A stretch of 57,743 nucleotides of DNA from Acidimicrobiia bacterium (lineage in GTDB: Bacteria; Actinomycetota; Acidimicrobiia; Acidimicrobiales; AC-14), in contig JAHFUP010000024.1 of the NCBI GenBank assembly GCA_023265025.1, forward strand, positions 1-57,743, in the 5' to 3' direction. How positions within the stretch are numbered: the stretch's first letter is position 1; the number at the start of each line of letters is the position of its first letter. Shown here piece after piece: positions 31,639 through 39,203 of this stretch. The notes beneath the pieces were generated by a model. It did not search any database and was not told the DNA's origin. It worked only from the letters and a program-made list of their open reading frames with translations. The position numbers and the translations under genes are program-made.

Positions 31639-32832
31639 TCAGACGGCGACGTCAAGCGCCCAGTCGCGCTGCCAAACCCGCTGGCGCCGGCCGACCGCCA
31701 CCGACGCCGTAGCCGCGGCGCCGGCGAACACGACGAACCCTGCGGCGAAGGTGCCGGTCGACCCCTGGAGCGACCCGAGCGCGAACGGCAGGAGGAAGCC
31801 GCCAAGGCCGCCGGCCGCGCCGACCAATCCGGTCATCGGCCCGACCGCCGCGGGGAACCGTTGTGGCACGACCTGGAACACCGCGCCGTTGCCCATGCCC
31901 AGCGTCCCCATGGTGAACATCAGCAGTCCCACGGTCAGGCCGAGGCCGGGCAGCGACGCCAACCCCACCGCCAGGGCGGCGACGATCGTCAGCGCGCCGG
32001 TCAGCACGCGGGTCCCGCCGAGGCGGTCGGCCAGTGCGCCGCCCACCGGGCGGAGGAGCGACCCGGCGCCGGCACACAAGGCGGCGTAGCCGGCGGCGCT
32101 CAGCTTGCTCATGTCGAACCGGTCGACGAAGAAGATCGACAGGTACCCCGACAGGCCGACGAAGCCCCCGAAGGTCACCAGGTAGAACATGCTGAGCCAG
32201 CGGGCGTCGGGCTCCTGGAGCATCGAGAGCGCGCTCCCCGCCTTGGGGCCGGTGCGGACGGGCGGCTCCTTGGCCAGGAAGGCGAAGGTCAGCCAGGTGA
32301 GGGCGACAGGGAGGCAGGCCAGGCCGAAGACGCCGTGCCAGCCCACATGCTGGGCGAGCCGGGGGGCGGCCAGGATGGCGATGATCGTCCCCGAGTTGCC
32401 GGCGCCGGCGATACCCAGGGCCAGGCCCTGGAACTCCGGCGGGTACCACCGGCTCACGAGCGGCAGCGCGACGGCGAAGCTGGCGCCGGCCACGCCGAGC
32501 AGCAGCCCGATGCCCAGCACCTGGGCGTATGTCCCGCCCCCGAGCCAGCCCCAGATCAGGGGGACGAAGGTGAGCCCCATCGACGCCAAACCGGTCCGCT
32601 TGATCCCGATGCGTTCGACGATGGAGCCGAGGATCAGGCGGAAGCCGCAGCCGCCGAGCGGGGGGACGGCGACCATGAGTCCCTTCTGGACCGGCGTGAG
32701 GTCGAGGTCGGCGGCGACGAACGCCCCCAGGGCGCCGAGGAGCACCCAGACCATGAACGACACGTCGAAATGGAGCAGGGAGGCCACGAGACTGGGCGTG
32801 TGGCCGGCGCGAGAGAACCCTTTGGCGGACAA
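31639..32832 (-). CDS. NarK/NasA family nitrate/nitrite-type MFS transporter
   Basis: 397 residues from a TTG at 32832; no ATG or GTG gives a full N-terminus (GTG at 32787 removes 15 residues). Twelve helices. The opening SLLHFDVSFMVWVLLGALG, the GFRLILGSIVERIG loop and the later AGAGNSGTI and GxGGFLLPF-type glycine motifs are those of nitrate/nitrite porters, so nitrate or nitrite import or exchange is likely. The start is uncertain; the frame stays open upstream across the repeats and crcB, which is not coding. Confidence 0.82.
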   Translation of the reverse strand: MSAKGFSRAGHTPSLVASLLHFDVSFMVWVLLGALGAFVAADLDLTPVQKGLMVAVPPLGGCGFRLILGSIVERIGIKRTGLASMGLTFVPLIWGWLGGGTYAQVLGIGLLLGVAGASFAVALPLVSRWYPPEFQGLALGIAGAGNSGTIIAILAAPRLAQHVGWHGVFGLACLPVALTWLTFAFLAKEPPVRTGPKAGSALSMLQEPDARWLSMFYLVTFGGFVGLSGYLSIFFVDRFDMSKLSAAGYAALCAGAGSLLRPVGGALADRLGGTRVLTGALTIVAALAVGLASLPGLGLTVGLLMFTMGTLGMGNGAVFQVVPQRFPAAVGPMTGLVGAAGGLGGFLLPFALGSLQGSTGTFAAGFVVFAGAAATASVAVGRRQRVWQRDWALDVAV

Positions 32833-32900
32833 GCTGTCAGCATTCCTGCAAAGGGTCTCGGGAGCGTTGCCGCCCGGTGACGACGGGGTGAAGGGTCGCT

Positions 32901-32945
32901 GACTGCTGCCTTTCGGACTGCTGCCTCTCGGACTGCTGCCTCTCG
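32901..32945. repeat. Three tandem 15-bp repeats upstream of the NarK-type gene
   Basis: GACTGCTGCCTYTCG three times without gaps (32901-32915, 32916-32930, 32931-32945), one C/T difference in the first unit. They lie between the NarK-type gene and crcB, 69 nt upstream of the transporter start. Confidence 0.85.
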
Positions 32946-32954
32946 GACGGAGGT

Positions 32955-33329
32955 CTAGCTGAAGGCCCGGCCGGCCGACATCCCGCCCCATGCCGCCAGC
33001 ATCCCGATCGCCACCGACAGGGCGACGTAGAGGATCGCCAGGTCGACGTCGCCCATCTCGGTCAGGCGGATGGCCTGCAGGCTGAACGTTGAGAACGTGG
33101 TGTAGGCGCCGACGAACCCGACGGTAAGGGCGACCCGCAGGGTCGGGTTGGCGTCGAGGCGCTCCGTCGACAGGGTGAAGAGCAGACCGAGGAGGAAGCA
33201 ACCGGACAGGTTCACGACGAGCGTGCCCCAGGGAAGTGCGCTGCGGTTGTGGCGCGTGATCAGGCGGTCGAGCTGGTAGCGGCTCACGGCGCCCACGAAG
33301 CCTCCGAGTCCGACCCACAGGCTGCGCAC
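32955..33329 (-). CDS. crcB: Fluoride channel CrcB/Fluc
   Basis: 124 residues from the GTG at 33329; the TACCCT box 6 nt upstream supports this leaderless start over the ATG at 33359 (10 residues more, clashing with the divergent gene). Four helices with the family's GGFVGAVSRYQLDR start, NLSGCFLLG and GFVGAYTTFSTFS. CrcB exports fluoride as a dimer of antiparallel subunits. No crcB-type riboswitch is visible upstream. The start of the opposing methyltransferase is 28 nt away. Confidence 0.93.
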   Translation of the reverse strand: MRSLWVGLGGFVGAVSRYQLDRLITRHNRSALPWGTLVVNLSGCFLLGLLFTLSTERLDANPTLRVALTVGFVGAYTTFSTFSLQAIRLTEMGDVDLAILYVALSVAIGMLAAWGGMSAGRAFS

Positions 33330-33335
33330 GCCGGC

Positions 33336-33349
33336 AGGGTACCTACACT
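33336..33349. promoter_or_regulatory. Divergent leaderless promoter pair for crcB and methyltransferase
   Basis: TACCCT on the minus strand (33341-33336) and TACACT on the plus strand (33344-33349) are 2 nt apart, each 6-8 nt from its start codon (GTG 33329, ATG 33358). The two promoters must share or compete for the region. Confidence 0.5.
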
Positions 33350-33357
33350 CAAGGGCC

Positions 33358-33951
33358 ATGAGCGCGGAGCCGCCGAACCGCTGGCTGGCCGAGGCCGCGG
33401 GCCGGAGCCGGACCTACGACCAGCGCTGGGAGGAGCTGGCCGCCGCCGGCCGCAACGTCCACGGCGAGGCCGACCTGGTCGAGATCCTCGGCCCGCGGTC
33501 CGTCCTCGACGCCGGCTGCGGCACCGGGCGGGTGGCCATCGAGCTGGCCCGGCGGGGGCTGGAGGTCGCCGGGGTCGACGTCGACGCCGGCATGCTCGAA
33601 CAGGCCAGGGCCAAGCGGCCCGAGCTGGAGTGGGTCCACGCCGACCTGGCGACATTCGACCTGGGTCGCACGTTCGATGCCGCCGTGCTCGCCGGCAACG
33701 TCATGATCTTCCTGGCCCGCGGCACCGAAGCCCGGGTGCTGAGCCGGGTGGCGGCGCACGTCAACCCGGGCGGCCTGGTGGTGGCCGGATTCTCACTTGA
33801 GCCCGAACGGCTCGATCTCGCGACCTACGAACGGCTGGCGCACGCCGGCGGCCTGGAACCGGTCGACCGCTGGGCGACTTGGGACCGCCAGCCGTACGCC
33901 GCCGGCGGCAACTACGTCGTCTCGGTCCACCGCCGGGTGGCGGCCCCGTAG
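33358..33951 (+). CDS. Class I SAM-dependent methyltransferase
   Basis: 197 residues. Motif I VLDAGCGTGRVAIELARRG binds S-adenosylmethionine, followed by VAGVDVDAGML with the acidic residue for the ribose. The N-terminus (YDQRWEELAAAGRNVHGEADLVE) and the C-terminal substrate region resemble small-molecule methyltransferases. Substrate unknown. Leaderless start after TACACT. It converges with the Lys-rich microgene. Confidence 0.88.
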   Translation: MSAEPPNRWLAEAAGRSRTYDQRWEELAAAGRNVHGEADLVEILGPRSVLDAGCGTGRVAIELARRGLEVAGVDVDAGMLEQARAKRPELEWVHADLATFDLGRTFDAAVLAGNVMIFLARGTEARVLSRVAAHVNPGGLVVAGFSLEPERLDLATYERLAHAGGLEPVDRWATWDRQPYAAGGNYVVSVHRRVAAP

Positions 33952-33955
33952 GACA

Positions 33956-34072
33956 TCACGCCGAGTTGCGCTTGCCCTTCTCGGCCTTCTTCGCCTTCTT
34001 GGCGGACCGCTTCTCCAGCAGTGTCTTGCCGACCTTCTTGTCCTTGCTGCCCTGCGGGGATTTTTCGGCCAT
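33956..34072 (-). CDS. Lysine-rich microprotein (38 aa)
   Basis: 38 residues: MAEKSPQGSKDKKVGKTLL followed by EKRSAKKAKKAEKGKRNSA. About 14 Lys and several Arg, no hydrophobic segment; very basic and likely disordered. Similar short KDKKVGKTL..KR proteins occur in actinobacteria with no known role; nucleic acid or ribosome binding is plausible. It is too short for routine gene calls. It ends 4 nt from the methyltransferase stop. Confidence 0.72.
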   Translation of the reverse strand: MAEKSPQGSKDKKVGKTLLEKRSAKKAKKAEKGKRNSA

Positions 34073-34177
34073 GCCCCGAGACTACGCCCGGCCGCCCCCG
34101 TTGTCTTTCCGGTCCCAGAAGTACCGCCACGGTCGTCCCAGGCCCGGAACGCGTCCTTGGCGGCCGGTCCGGCCTGG

Positions 34178-34183
34178 CATAGT
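34178..34183 (+). promoter_or_regulatory. -10 box of leaderless RidA gene
   Basis: CATAGT, 6 nt before the ATG at 34190 (weaker than TANNNT); no Shine-Dalgarno. Confidence 0.4.
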
Positions 34184-34189
34184 CCGGCC

Positions 34190-34585
34190 ATGGAACCCTC
34201 CGTCCGCCGCCTCCCGTCGGGCGGGCCGTTCGAGCCGCTCATCGGCTACAGCCGGGTGGTGGTCGCCGGGTCGCTGATCTTCGTCGCCGGCACGACAGCC
34301 ATCGTCGACGGCGCGCTCGTGGGCCCCGGCGACGCCTACGCCCAGACGATCCAGGCCTTCCGCACGGTCGAGTCGGCGCTCGAATCGGCCGGCGCCGGCC
34401 TGGCCGACGTCGTCCAGACCCAGATGTTCGTGACCGACATCAGCCGATGGGAAGAGGTCGGTCGGGCCCACCGGGAGCTGTTCGCCGACATCATGCCGGT
34501 CACCGCCATGGTCGGCGTGGCCGCCCTGATCGACCCGGAGATGCTCGTCGAGGTGCTGGCGGTGGCCTACAGGCCGGGGGCCTGA
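34190..34585 (+). CDS. RidA family (YjgF/UK114) protein
   Basis: 131 residues. The fold motifs of the family are visible: GYSRVVVAGSLIFVAGTTA, a central TIQAFRTVESALESAGAGLADVV and a C-terminal MVGVAALIDPEMLVEVLAVAY. The Arg that binds the substrate carboxylate in RidA proper is not clear here, so it may be a non-enamine-hydrolysing subgroup. RidA hydrolyses reactive enamines/imines. The RNB gene follows 3 nt later. A second RidA gene is at 54452. Confidence 0.88.
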   Translation: MEPSVRRLPSGGPFEPLIGYSRVVVAGSLIFVAGTTAIVDGALVGPGDAYAQTIQAFRTVESALESAGAGLADVVQTQMFVTDISRWEEVGRAHRELFADIMPVTAMVGVAALIDPEMLVEVLAVAYRPGA

Positions 34586-34588
34586 CCG

Positions 34589-36013
34589 GTGCCCTCCCTT
34601 CGCGTCTCGCTGCCCGAGGCGGTCGTCGCCAACGTCGTCCCGACCTGGCAGGAGCTGCGCGACGAGCTGGGCGTGGTCGAGGCCTTCCCGGCCGAGGCGC
34701 TCGCCGAGGCGGAGGCCGCGGCCAAGGTGCCGAGGCTGCCCGACCTCGACCGCACCGACCTGCCGCTGTTCACCGTCGACCCGGTGGGTAGCCGGGATCT
34801 CGACCAGGCGCTGGCGATCCTGCGCCGGCCCGCCGGCTACCGGGTGCACTACGCCATCGCCGACGTCGCCGCATTCGTGATCCCCGGCCGCGACCTCGAC
34901 CGGGAGGCGCACCGCCGCGGGGTGACGTTCTACGCACCCGACCGCAGCGTGCCCCTGCACCCCGACGCGCTCAGCGCCGGCGCCGCCAGCCTGCTGCCGG
35001 GCGAGCTCCGGCCGGCGCTGCTATGGACGCTCGACCTCGACCGCGACGGCGAGTTGACGGGTACAGACGTGCGCCGGGCACTGGTCCGCTCCCGCCAGCA
35101 ACTGGCGTACCCCGACGTCCAGCGCCGGCTCGACGCCGGCGCCGCCGACGACGCGCTCGTCCTGCTCGAGGAGGTGGGCCGGCTCCGCCACTCCCGGGCC
35201 GCCGAGCGGGGCGCGGTGCACCTGCCCACCCCCGAGCAGGAGGTGGCGGACGGCCCCGACGGCCGTCCCCGCCTGGTCTTCCGCGCCCAGCTGCCGAGCG
35301 AGGCATGGAACGCCGAGATCAGCCTCCTCACCGGCATGGCCGCCGCCGGACTGATGCTCGCCGGCGGCGTCGGCCTCCTGCGCACCCTGCCGCCGCCGGA
35401 CCCGCGGGAAGTCGAATCCGTGCGCCGCAGCGCGCTGGCCCTCGGCCTGCCCTGGCCCGCCGGCGCCGGCTACGCCGAGGTCATCTCCGACCTCGACCCG
35501 CAGGTGCCCGAAGCGGCGGCGGTGCTCACCTTCGCGGCCCGGCTCCTACGGGGCGCGGCGTACACCGCGTTCGACGGCGCCCCGCCCGAGCTGTCGACCC
35601 ACAGCGCGGTCGCCGCCCCGTACGCCCACGCCACCGCGCCCCTCCGGCGCCTGGCCGACCGCTACGCCGGCGAGGTGTGCCTGGCCCTCGCCGCTGGACG
35701 TGAGGTGCCGGCGTGGGCACGTGAAGCTCTGCCTGATCTGCCGGCGGAGATGGCCGGCGCCACCCGCCGGGCCCAGGCGCTGGAAAAGGCGGTGGTCGAC
35801 CTGGCCGAGGCGGTGGTGCTGGCGCCGAGGTGGGGCGAGGTGTTCGACGCCGTCGTGGTCGAAAGCGGGGACAAGCGGGGCGTGGTCCAGCTCAAGGACC
35901 CGGCGGTCAGGGCCTCGTGCGACGCCCCCGGCCTCCCCCTCGGCCAGACCATCCGGGCCCGCCTCGTCGCCGTCGACATGGCTGCCCGCAAGGTGACCTT
36001 CCGCCCCGAGTGA
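34589..36013 (+). CDS. RNB-domain ribonuclease (RNase II/R family, shortened)
   Basis: 474 residues, GTG start 3 nt after RidA. The RNB catalytic cluster FTVDPVGSRDLDQAL (three Asp) is intact, with later HSAVAAPYAHATAPLRRLADRY containing the conserved Arg/His region. The N-terminal cold-shock domains and the large S1 domain of RNase R are absent or reduced; a short C-terminal beta region (VVESGDKRGVVQL) remains. It is a 3'-5' exoribonuclease of a compact actinobacterial type. Translation is probably coupled to RidA. Confidence 0.9.
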   Translation: MPSLRVSLPEAVVANVVPTWQELRDELGVVEAFPAEALAEAEAAAKVPRLPDLDRTDLPLFTVDPVGSRDLDQALAILRRPAGYRVHYAIADVAAFVIPGRDLDREAHRRGVTFYAPDRSVPLHPDALSAGAASLLPGELRPALLWTLDLDRDGELTGTDVRRALVRSRQQLAYPDVQRRLDAGAADDALVLLEEVGRLRHSRAAERGAVHLPTPEQEVADGPDGRPRLVFRAQLPSEAWNAEISLLTGMAAAGLMLAGGVGLLRTLPPPDPREVESVRRSALALGLPWPAGAGYAEVISDLDPQVPEAAAVLTFAARLLRGAAYTAFDGAPPELSTHSAVAAPYAHATAPLRRLADRYAGEVCLALAAGREVPAWAREALPDLPAEMAGATRRAQALEKAVVDLAEAVVLAPRWGEVFDAVVVESGDKRGVVQLKDPAVRASCDAPGLPLGQTIRARLVAVDMAARKVTFRPE

Positions 36014-36049
36014 GGTTGCCGCGGCCACCAGGCGGGCACCACTACCTTC

Positions 36050-36235
36050 GGCGACGAGTCCGTGGAGCTGTGCGTGGAGGACGGCGACCCCCGGATGCCG
36101 GCGCCCCGTGCCGCTGGCGGGCTCGACGAGCGCGGGCGGGGCTTCGTCCTCATCGGCGCCCTGGCCGACGCGTGGGGCGTCCGGTCCCTGCCGGACGGCA
36201 AGGCGACGTGGTTCGTGCTCGAACGGGGGTCATAC
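36050..36235 (+). pseudogene. Remnant of RsbW-like (HATPase_c_2) anti-sigma kinase, C-terminal part
   Basis: The frame reads VELCVEDGDPRMPAPRA, then GLDERGRGFVLIGALADAW and GVRSLPDGKATWFVLERG, which is the C-terminal third of the actinobacterial HATPase_c_2 domain (EDGDP box, G-rich lid, WG..pdGK.vWf end). The ATP-binding N box and everything upstream are absent, and the frame runs without a stop into the DUF4230 gene. The short frame has a GTG at 36062 but no ribosome site. A partial kinase cannot bind ATP; read as a remnant. Confidence 0.72.
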
Positions 36236-36250
36236 AGCGCCGGCGGAACA

Positions 36251-36256
36251 TATGCT
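36251..36256 (+). promoter_or_regulatory. -10 box of leaderless DUF4230 gene
   Basis: TATGCT, 6 nt before the ATG at 36263, in a short AT-richer stretch directly after the kinase remnant. Confidence 0.5.
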
Positions 36257-36262
36257 CTCAAC

Positions 36263-36946
36263 ATGGGCGGACGCAGGAACGACATGACGGTGGTTGTGGC
36301 CCGCTCGTCCCGAACGCGCGGGCTTGCGATCGCCTGCTTGCTCGTGTTCGCCGTGTTCCTGGGTGCCGGCAAGCTCGGCAACTTTCTTCCGTCGCTGGGC
36401 AACCCGTTCTCGAGCAAGACGGTCGACCGCACCCAGCCGCCCCTGCTCCAGTCCCTGGCCGACCTCCACGAGTACCACGCGGCCAAGGCGAACTTCCAGA
36501 TCATCGTGGACACGGAGAAGGACGCGCGTTTCTTGCCGTCCATCATCAAGGGTGAGCGCACGACGTACGAGGCGGTCGGATCGGTGGACGCCATCGTCGA
36601 CTTCTCCCAGCTCGACGACCGCTCGATCCAGGTATCGCAGGACCACAAGTCGGTCACGATCCTCCTACCGGCTCCGGCGGTGGCGGAGCCGGTTGTCGAC
36701 CCCGAGGCCAGCAAGGTGGCCAGCCGGAAACGGGGCCTGCTCGACCGGGTCGGTGGGGTGTTCTCGGACAACCCGACCAGCGAGAAGGAGCTCATGCTGG
36801 CCGCGGGGGTGAAGATGCGCGACGCGGCGGCGGCGAGCGACCTACGGGCCAAGGCGGAGGAGAACACCCGCCACATGCTCGAGGGCATGCTCGGCGCCCT
36901 GGGCTACAGCAGCGTGACCGTCACGTTCAGCCCGAGCCCGGCCTGA
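36263..36946 (+). CDS. DUF4230 domain membrane protein
   Basis: 227 residues from the ATG at 36263 (TATGCT box 6 nt upstream); a second ATG at 36284 is close. One N-terminal helix (AIACLLVFAVFLGAGKLG), then the DUF4230 domain: HEYHAAKANFQIIVDTEKDA, YEAVGSVDAIVDFSQLD and a C-terminal helical part with SEKELMLAAG. The family is widespread and uncharacterised, with an outward-facing soluble domain. An upstream in-frame extension encodes the kinase remnant and is not part of this protein. It overlaps the convergent ligase gene by 20 nt. Confidence 0.85.
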   Translation: MGGRRNDMTVVVARSSRTRGLAIACLLVFAVFLGAGKLGNFLPSLGNPFSSKTVDRTQPPLLQSLADLHEYHAAKANFQIIVDTEKDARFLPSIIKGERTTYEAVGSVDAIVDFSQLDDRSIQVSQDHKSVTILLPAPAVAEPVVDPEASKVASRKRGLLDRVGGVFSDNPTSEKELMLAAGVKMRDAAAASDLRAKAEENTRHMLEGMLGALGYSSVTVTFSPSPA

Positions 36947-38438
36947 TCGCCCGCACCGTTTCGATGTCGTCGACCTCCGCCGGCGTCTTGTCCGGCCGGT
37001 AGCGGCGCACCCGGGCGAACCGCATCGACACCCCACCGGGGTAGCGGTCCGAGGTGAGGACGCCGTCCAGGGCGACCTCGACGACCAGCTCCGGGCGGAC
37101 CCAGACGACGATGCCGTCCCGGCCCGTCTCCAGCTCCAGGAGCCGATTGGTCTGCCATACCAGCAGCTCGTCGGTCAGGCCCTTGAACGTCTTGCCGACC
37201 ATGACATAGCCCCCGTTCGGATCCCGGGCGCCGAGGTGGAGGTTCGACAACCACCCCTGCCGGCGGCCGTGGCCCCACTCCGCACCGAGCACCACGAGGT
37301 CGACGGTGTGGACGGGCTTCACTTTCCGCCACGCCGAGCCCCGCCGGCCCGCTTCGTACCGTGACTGGGCGCCCTTGACGATGACGCCCTCGTGGCCGGC
37401 GGCCAGCGCGCCGGCGGCGAAGGCGGCGGCCATCTCGGGGTCGTCGGTGACCACGCTGGGGACCCGGAGCGGGCCGGCGACAGCGTCGAGGAGGGCGGCC
37501 CGCTCCAGCAGCGGCGCGTCCAGGAGGTCGCGGCCGTCGAGGTGGAGGATGTCGAAGAACCACACGCCGAGGCCGGCGCCGGCGCCGCCGTGGCTGCCGA
37601 ACCTGCTCATGGTCTCCTGGAACGCGTCGGGCCGCTCGTCCTCACCCATCCCGACCACCTCGCCGTCGAGGACGAGCCGATCGGCCGGCAGCGCCAGCAT
37701 CACGGCCACGACGCCCGGGAGGCGGACCGTCACCTCGTTGAGGTTGCGGGTGAACAGGCGGACCTGGTCGCCGTCGCGGTGGGCCTGGATCCGGGCGCCG
37801 TCGAGCTTCCACTCCACCGACGACAGCCCGCAGGCGCCGATGGCCTCGGCCACGTCGGCTGCGGTGGCGGCCAGCATGGGCTGCACCGGCCGGAGGAGCT
37901 GGAGTCCGATGGCGCACAGCGCCGCTTCGCCGCCGGCGACCGCGGTCTCGGCCACCCGGGACAGGTCACCGTCGAGCATGACGGCCCGGCGCACGACGTC
38001 GGTGGAGACGCCGACCGCCACCGCCAGCGCGTCGGTCACGAGGGCCTCGAGGGCGCCCTGTCGGAGGTCGCCCATGAGCAGCCGGCGCAGGAAGTCGGCC
38101 TCGTCGGCGGTGGCGGCCGCGAACAGGGCGGTCAGGGCGGCCGTCCGGGCGCCGGCCGAGCCGGGGCCGGCGAGGCCGGCGAGGGTCGCCACCGCCCGGT
38201 CCACGTCGGCGACGGTGAGGCTCGGGACGCCGGCCGGCGGCACGTCGACGGCCGAGATCGACGCCCACCCCACGCCCACCCGGCCCTGGCGGAGCTGGCC
38301 GGCGAGGAACGCCGCCGCCGGCCCCACCTCCGCCGCCCCGGCCCGCCCCAGCACCTCGGCCAGGGCGGCCAGCTTCACGTTCCGCGATCGGGTCGCCGCC
38401 ACACGGGCCGAGGCGTCGACCAGGTCGGCGAGCAGCAT
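36927..38438 (-). CDS. lig: ATP-dependent DNA ligase (LigB/archaeal type)
   Basis: 503 residues. An N-terminal helical DNA-binding region (about 1-200) precedes the nucleotidyltransferase domain with EWKLDGARIQAH (active-site Lys211), VLDGEVVGMG (motif III), FFDILHLDGRDLL, GHEGVIVKG (motif IV) and WRKVKPVHTVDLVV (motif V), then an OB-fold end. It is an additional, repair-type ligase beside the NAD-dependent LigA expected elsewhere. No Ku gene or polymerase is adjacent, so it is not an NHEJ operon. It faces a reductase gene across a long palindrome. Confidence 0.93.
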   Translation of the reverse strand: MLLADLVDASARVAATRSRNVKLAALAEVLGRAGAAEVGPAAAFLAGQLRQGRVGVGWASISAVDVPPAGVPSLTVADVDRAVATLAGLAGPGSAGARTAALTALFAAATADEADFLRRLLMGDLRQGALEALVTDALAVAVGVSTDVVRRAVMLDGDLSRVAETAVAGGEAALCAIGLQLLRPVQPMLAATAADVAEAIGACGLSSVEWKLDGARIQAHRDGDQVRLFTRNLNEVTVRLPGVVAVMLALPADRLVLDGEVVGMGEDERPDAFQETMSRFGSHGGAGAGLGVWFFDILHLDGRDLLDAPLLERAALLDAVAGPLRVPSVVTDDPEMAAAFAAGALAAGHEGVIVKGAQSRYEAGRRGSAWRKVKPVHTVDLVVLGAEWGHGRRQGWLSNLHLGARDPNGGYVMVGKTFKGLTDELLVWQTNRLLELETGRDGIVVWVRPELVVEVALDGVLTSDRYPGGVSMRFARVRRYRPDKTPAEVDDIETVRAIRPGSG

Positions 38439-38469
38439 GGAGGGATCCTGCCCCACCCACCGACCGAAC

Positions 38470-38509
38470 TGGCTGCAGTTGGTCGCGCATACGCGGCCAA
38501 CTGCAGCCA
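38470..38509. promoter_or_regulatory. 40-bp near-perfect palindrome between ligase and reductase genes
   Basis: TGGCTGCAGTTGG (38470-38482) pairs perfectly with CCAACTGCAGCCA (38497-38509). Inside, after one T/G pair, CGCG-CATA-CGCG continues the symmetry. It ends 20 nt before the ATG at 38530, just before its GAAGGAGG ribosome site. Either a two-fold protein operator or an mRNA hairpin controlling translation. Confidence 0.8.
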
Positions 38510-38529
38510 AATCGAAGGAGGATGCCGAG

Positions 38530-39150
38530 ATGCGCATCGGGATCATCGGCTCCGGCAACATCGGCGGCACCCTCGCCCGGCTCCTGGCCGGCGCCGGCCA
38601 CGACGTGGTGATCGCCAACTCGCGGGGGCCGGAATCCCTGGCCGGCCTGGTCGCCGAGCTAGGGGACCGGGCGACCGCGGCCACGCCGGCCGGTGCCGCC
38701 GCGGCCGGCGAGGTGGTGATCGTCGCCATCCCGTTCACGAAGTACACCGAGCTGCCGGCGACCGCCCTCGCCGGCAGGATCGTGGTCGACGCCAACAACG
38801 ACTGGTCGGGCGCCGGCGGCGGCGAGCTGTCGTCGAGCGAGGTGATCGCGGCGACGATGCCCGGGGCGGTCGTGGTGAAGGCCTTCAACACCATCCACTA
38901 CGCCCACCTCCGCGAGCAGGGCACGCCGGCCGGCACTCCCGGCCGGCGGGCCATCCCCATCGCCGGCGACGACGCGGCCGCGAAGGCCACCGTCGCCGCC
39001 CTCATCGACGAGATCGGCTTCGACGTCTACGACGTGGGCTCGCTGGCCGACGGCCGGCGCATCGAGCCGGGCTCGCCGGCCTTCAACGTCGGCCTCACCC
39101 GCGACGAAATCGCCGCCGCCCTCGCTCGCACGTCCCCGGGCAACCGGTGA
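38530..39150 (+). CDS. NADPH-dependent F420 reductase-type oxidoreductase
   Basis: 206 residues, ATG with GAAGGAGG upstream. Rossmann fold with IGIIGSGNIGGTLARLL (GxGxxG) and IVAIPFTKY, and a C-terminal part ending PGSPAFNVGLTRDE, as in Fno-like reductases and their relatives (NADP oxidoreductase, coenzyme F420-dependent, Pfam F420_oxidored). Whether it uses F420 is not decided by the sequence. It stands alone behind the palindrome and may be controlled by it. Confidence 0.88.
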   Translation: MRIGIIGSGNIGGTLARLLAGAGHDVVIANSRGPESLAGLVAELGDRATAATPAGAAAAGEVVIVAIPFTKYTELPATALAGRIVVDANNDWSGAGGGELSSSEVIAATMPGAVVVKAFNTIHYAHLREQGTPAGTPGRRAIPIAGDDAAAKATVAALIDEIGFDVYDVGSLADGRRIEPGSPAFNVGLTRDEIAAALARTSPGNR

Positions 39151-39203
39151 CGATCGGACAGGCCAGAGCGTGTCAAACCGTCACCAGTTCGGGGTAGCGA
39201 GGC

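Noticed and set aside
32834-33318. N-terminal extension of the NarK-type transporter through the tandem repeats and crcB
   Set aside because: The frame is open by chance; it would include the 15-bp repeats as low-complexity SPRGS residues and the antiparallel crcB region, with no family match.
32955-33357. Fluoride riboswitch upstream of crcB
   Set aside because: Only 28 nt separate the crcB start from the divergent gene and a leaderless promoter fits; there is no room for the riboswitch.
37306-38520. Plus-strand frames across the ligase gene
   Set aside because: Antisense to conserved ligase motifs; only the part from 38530 in that frame encodes the reductase.
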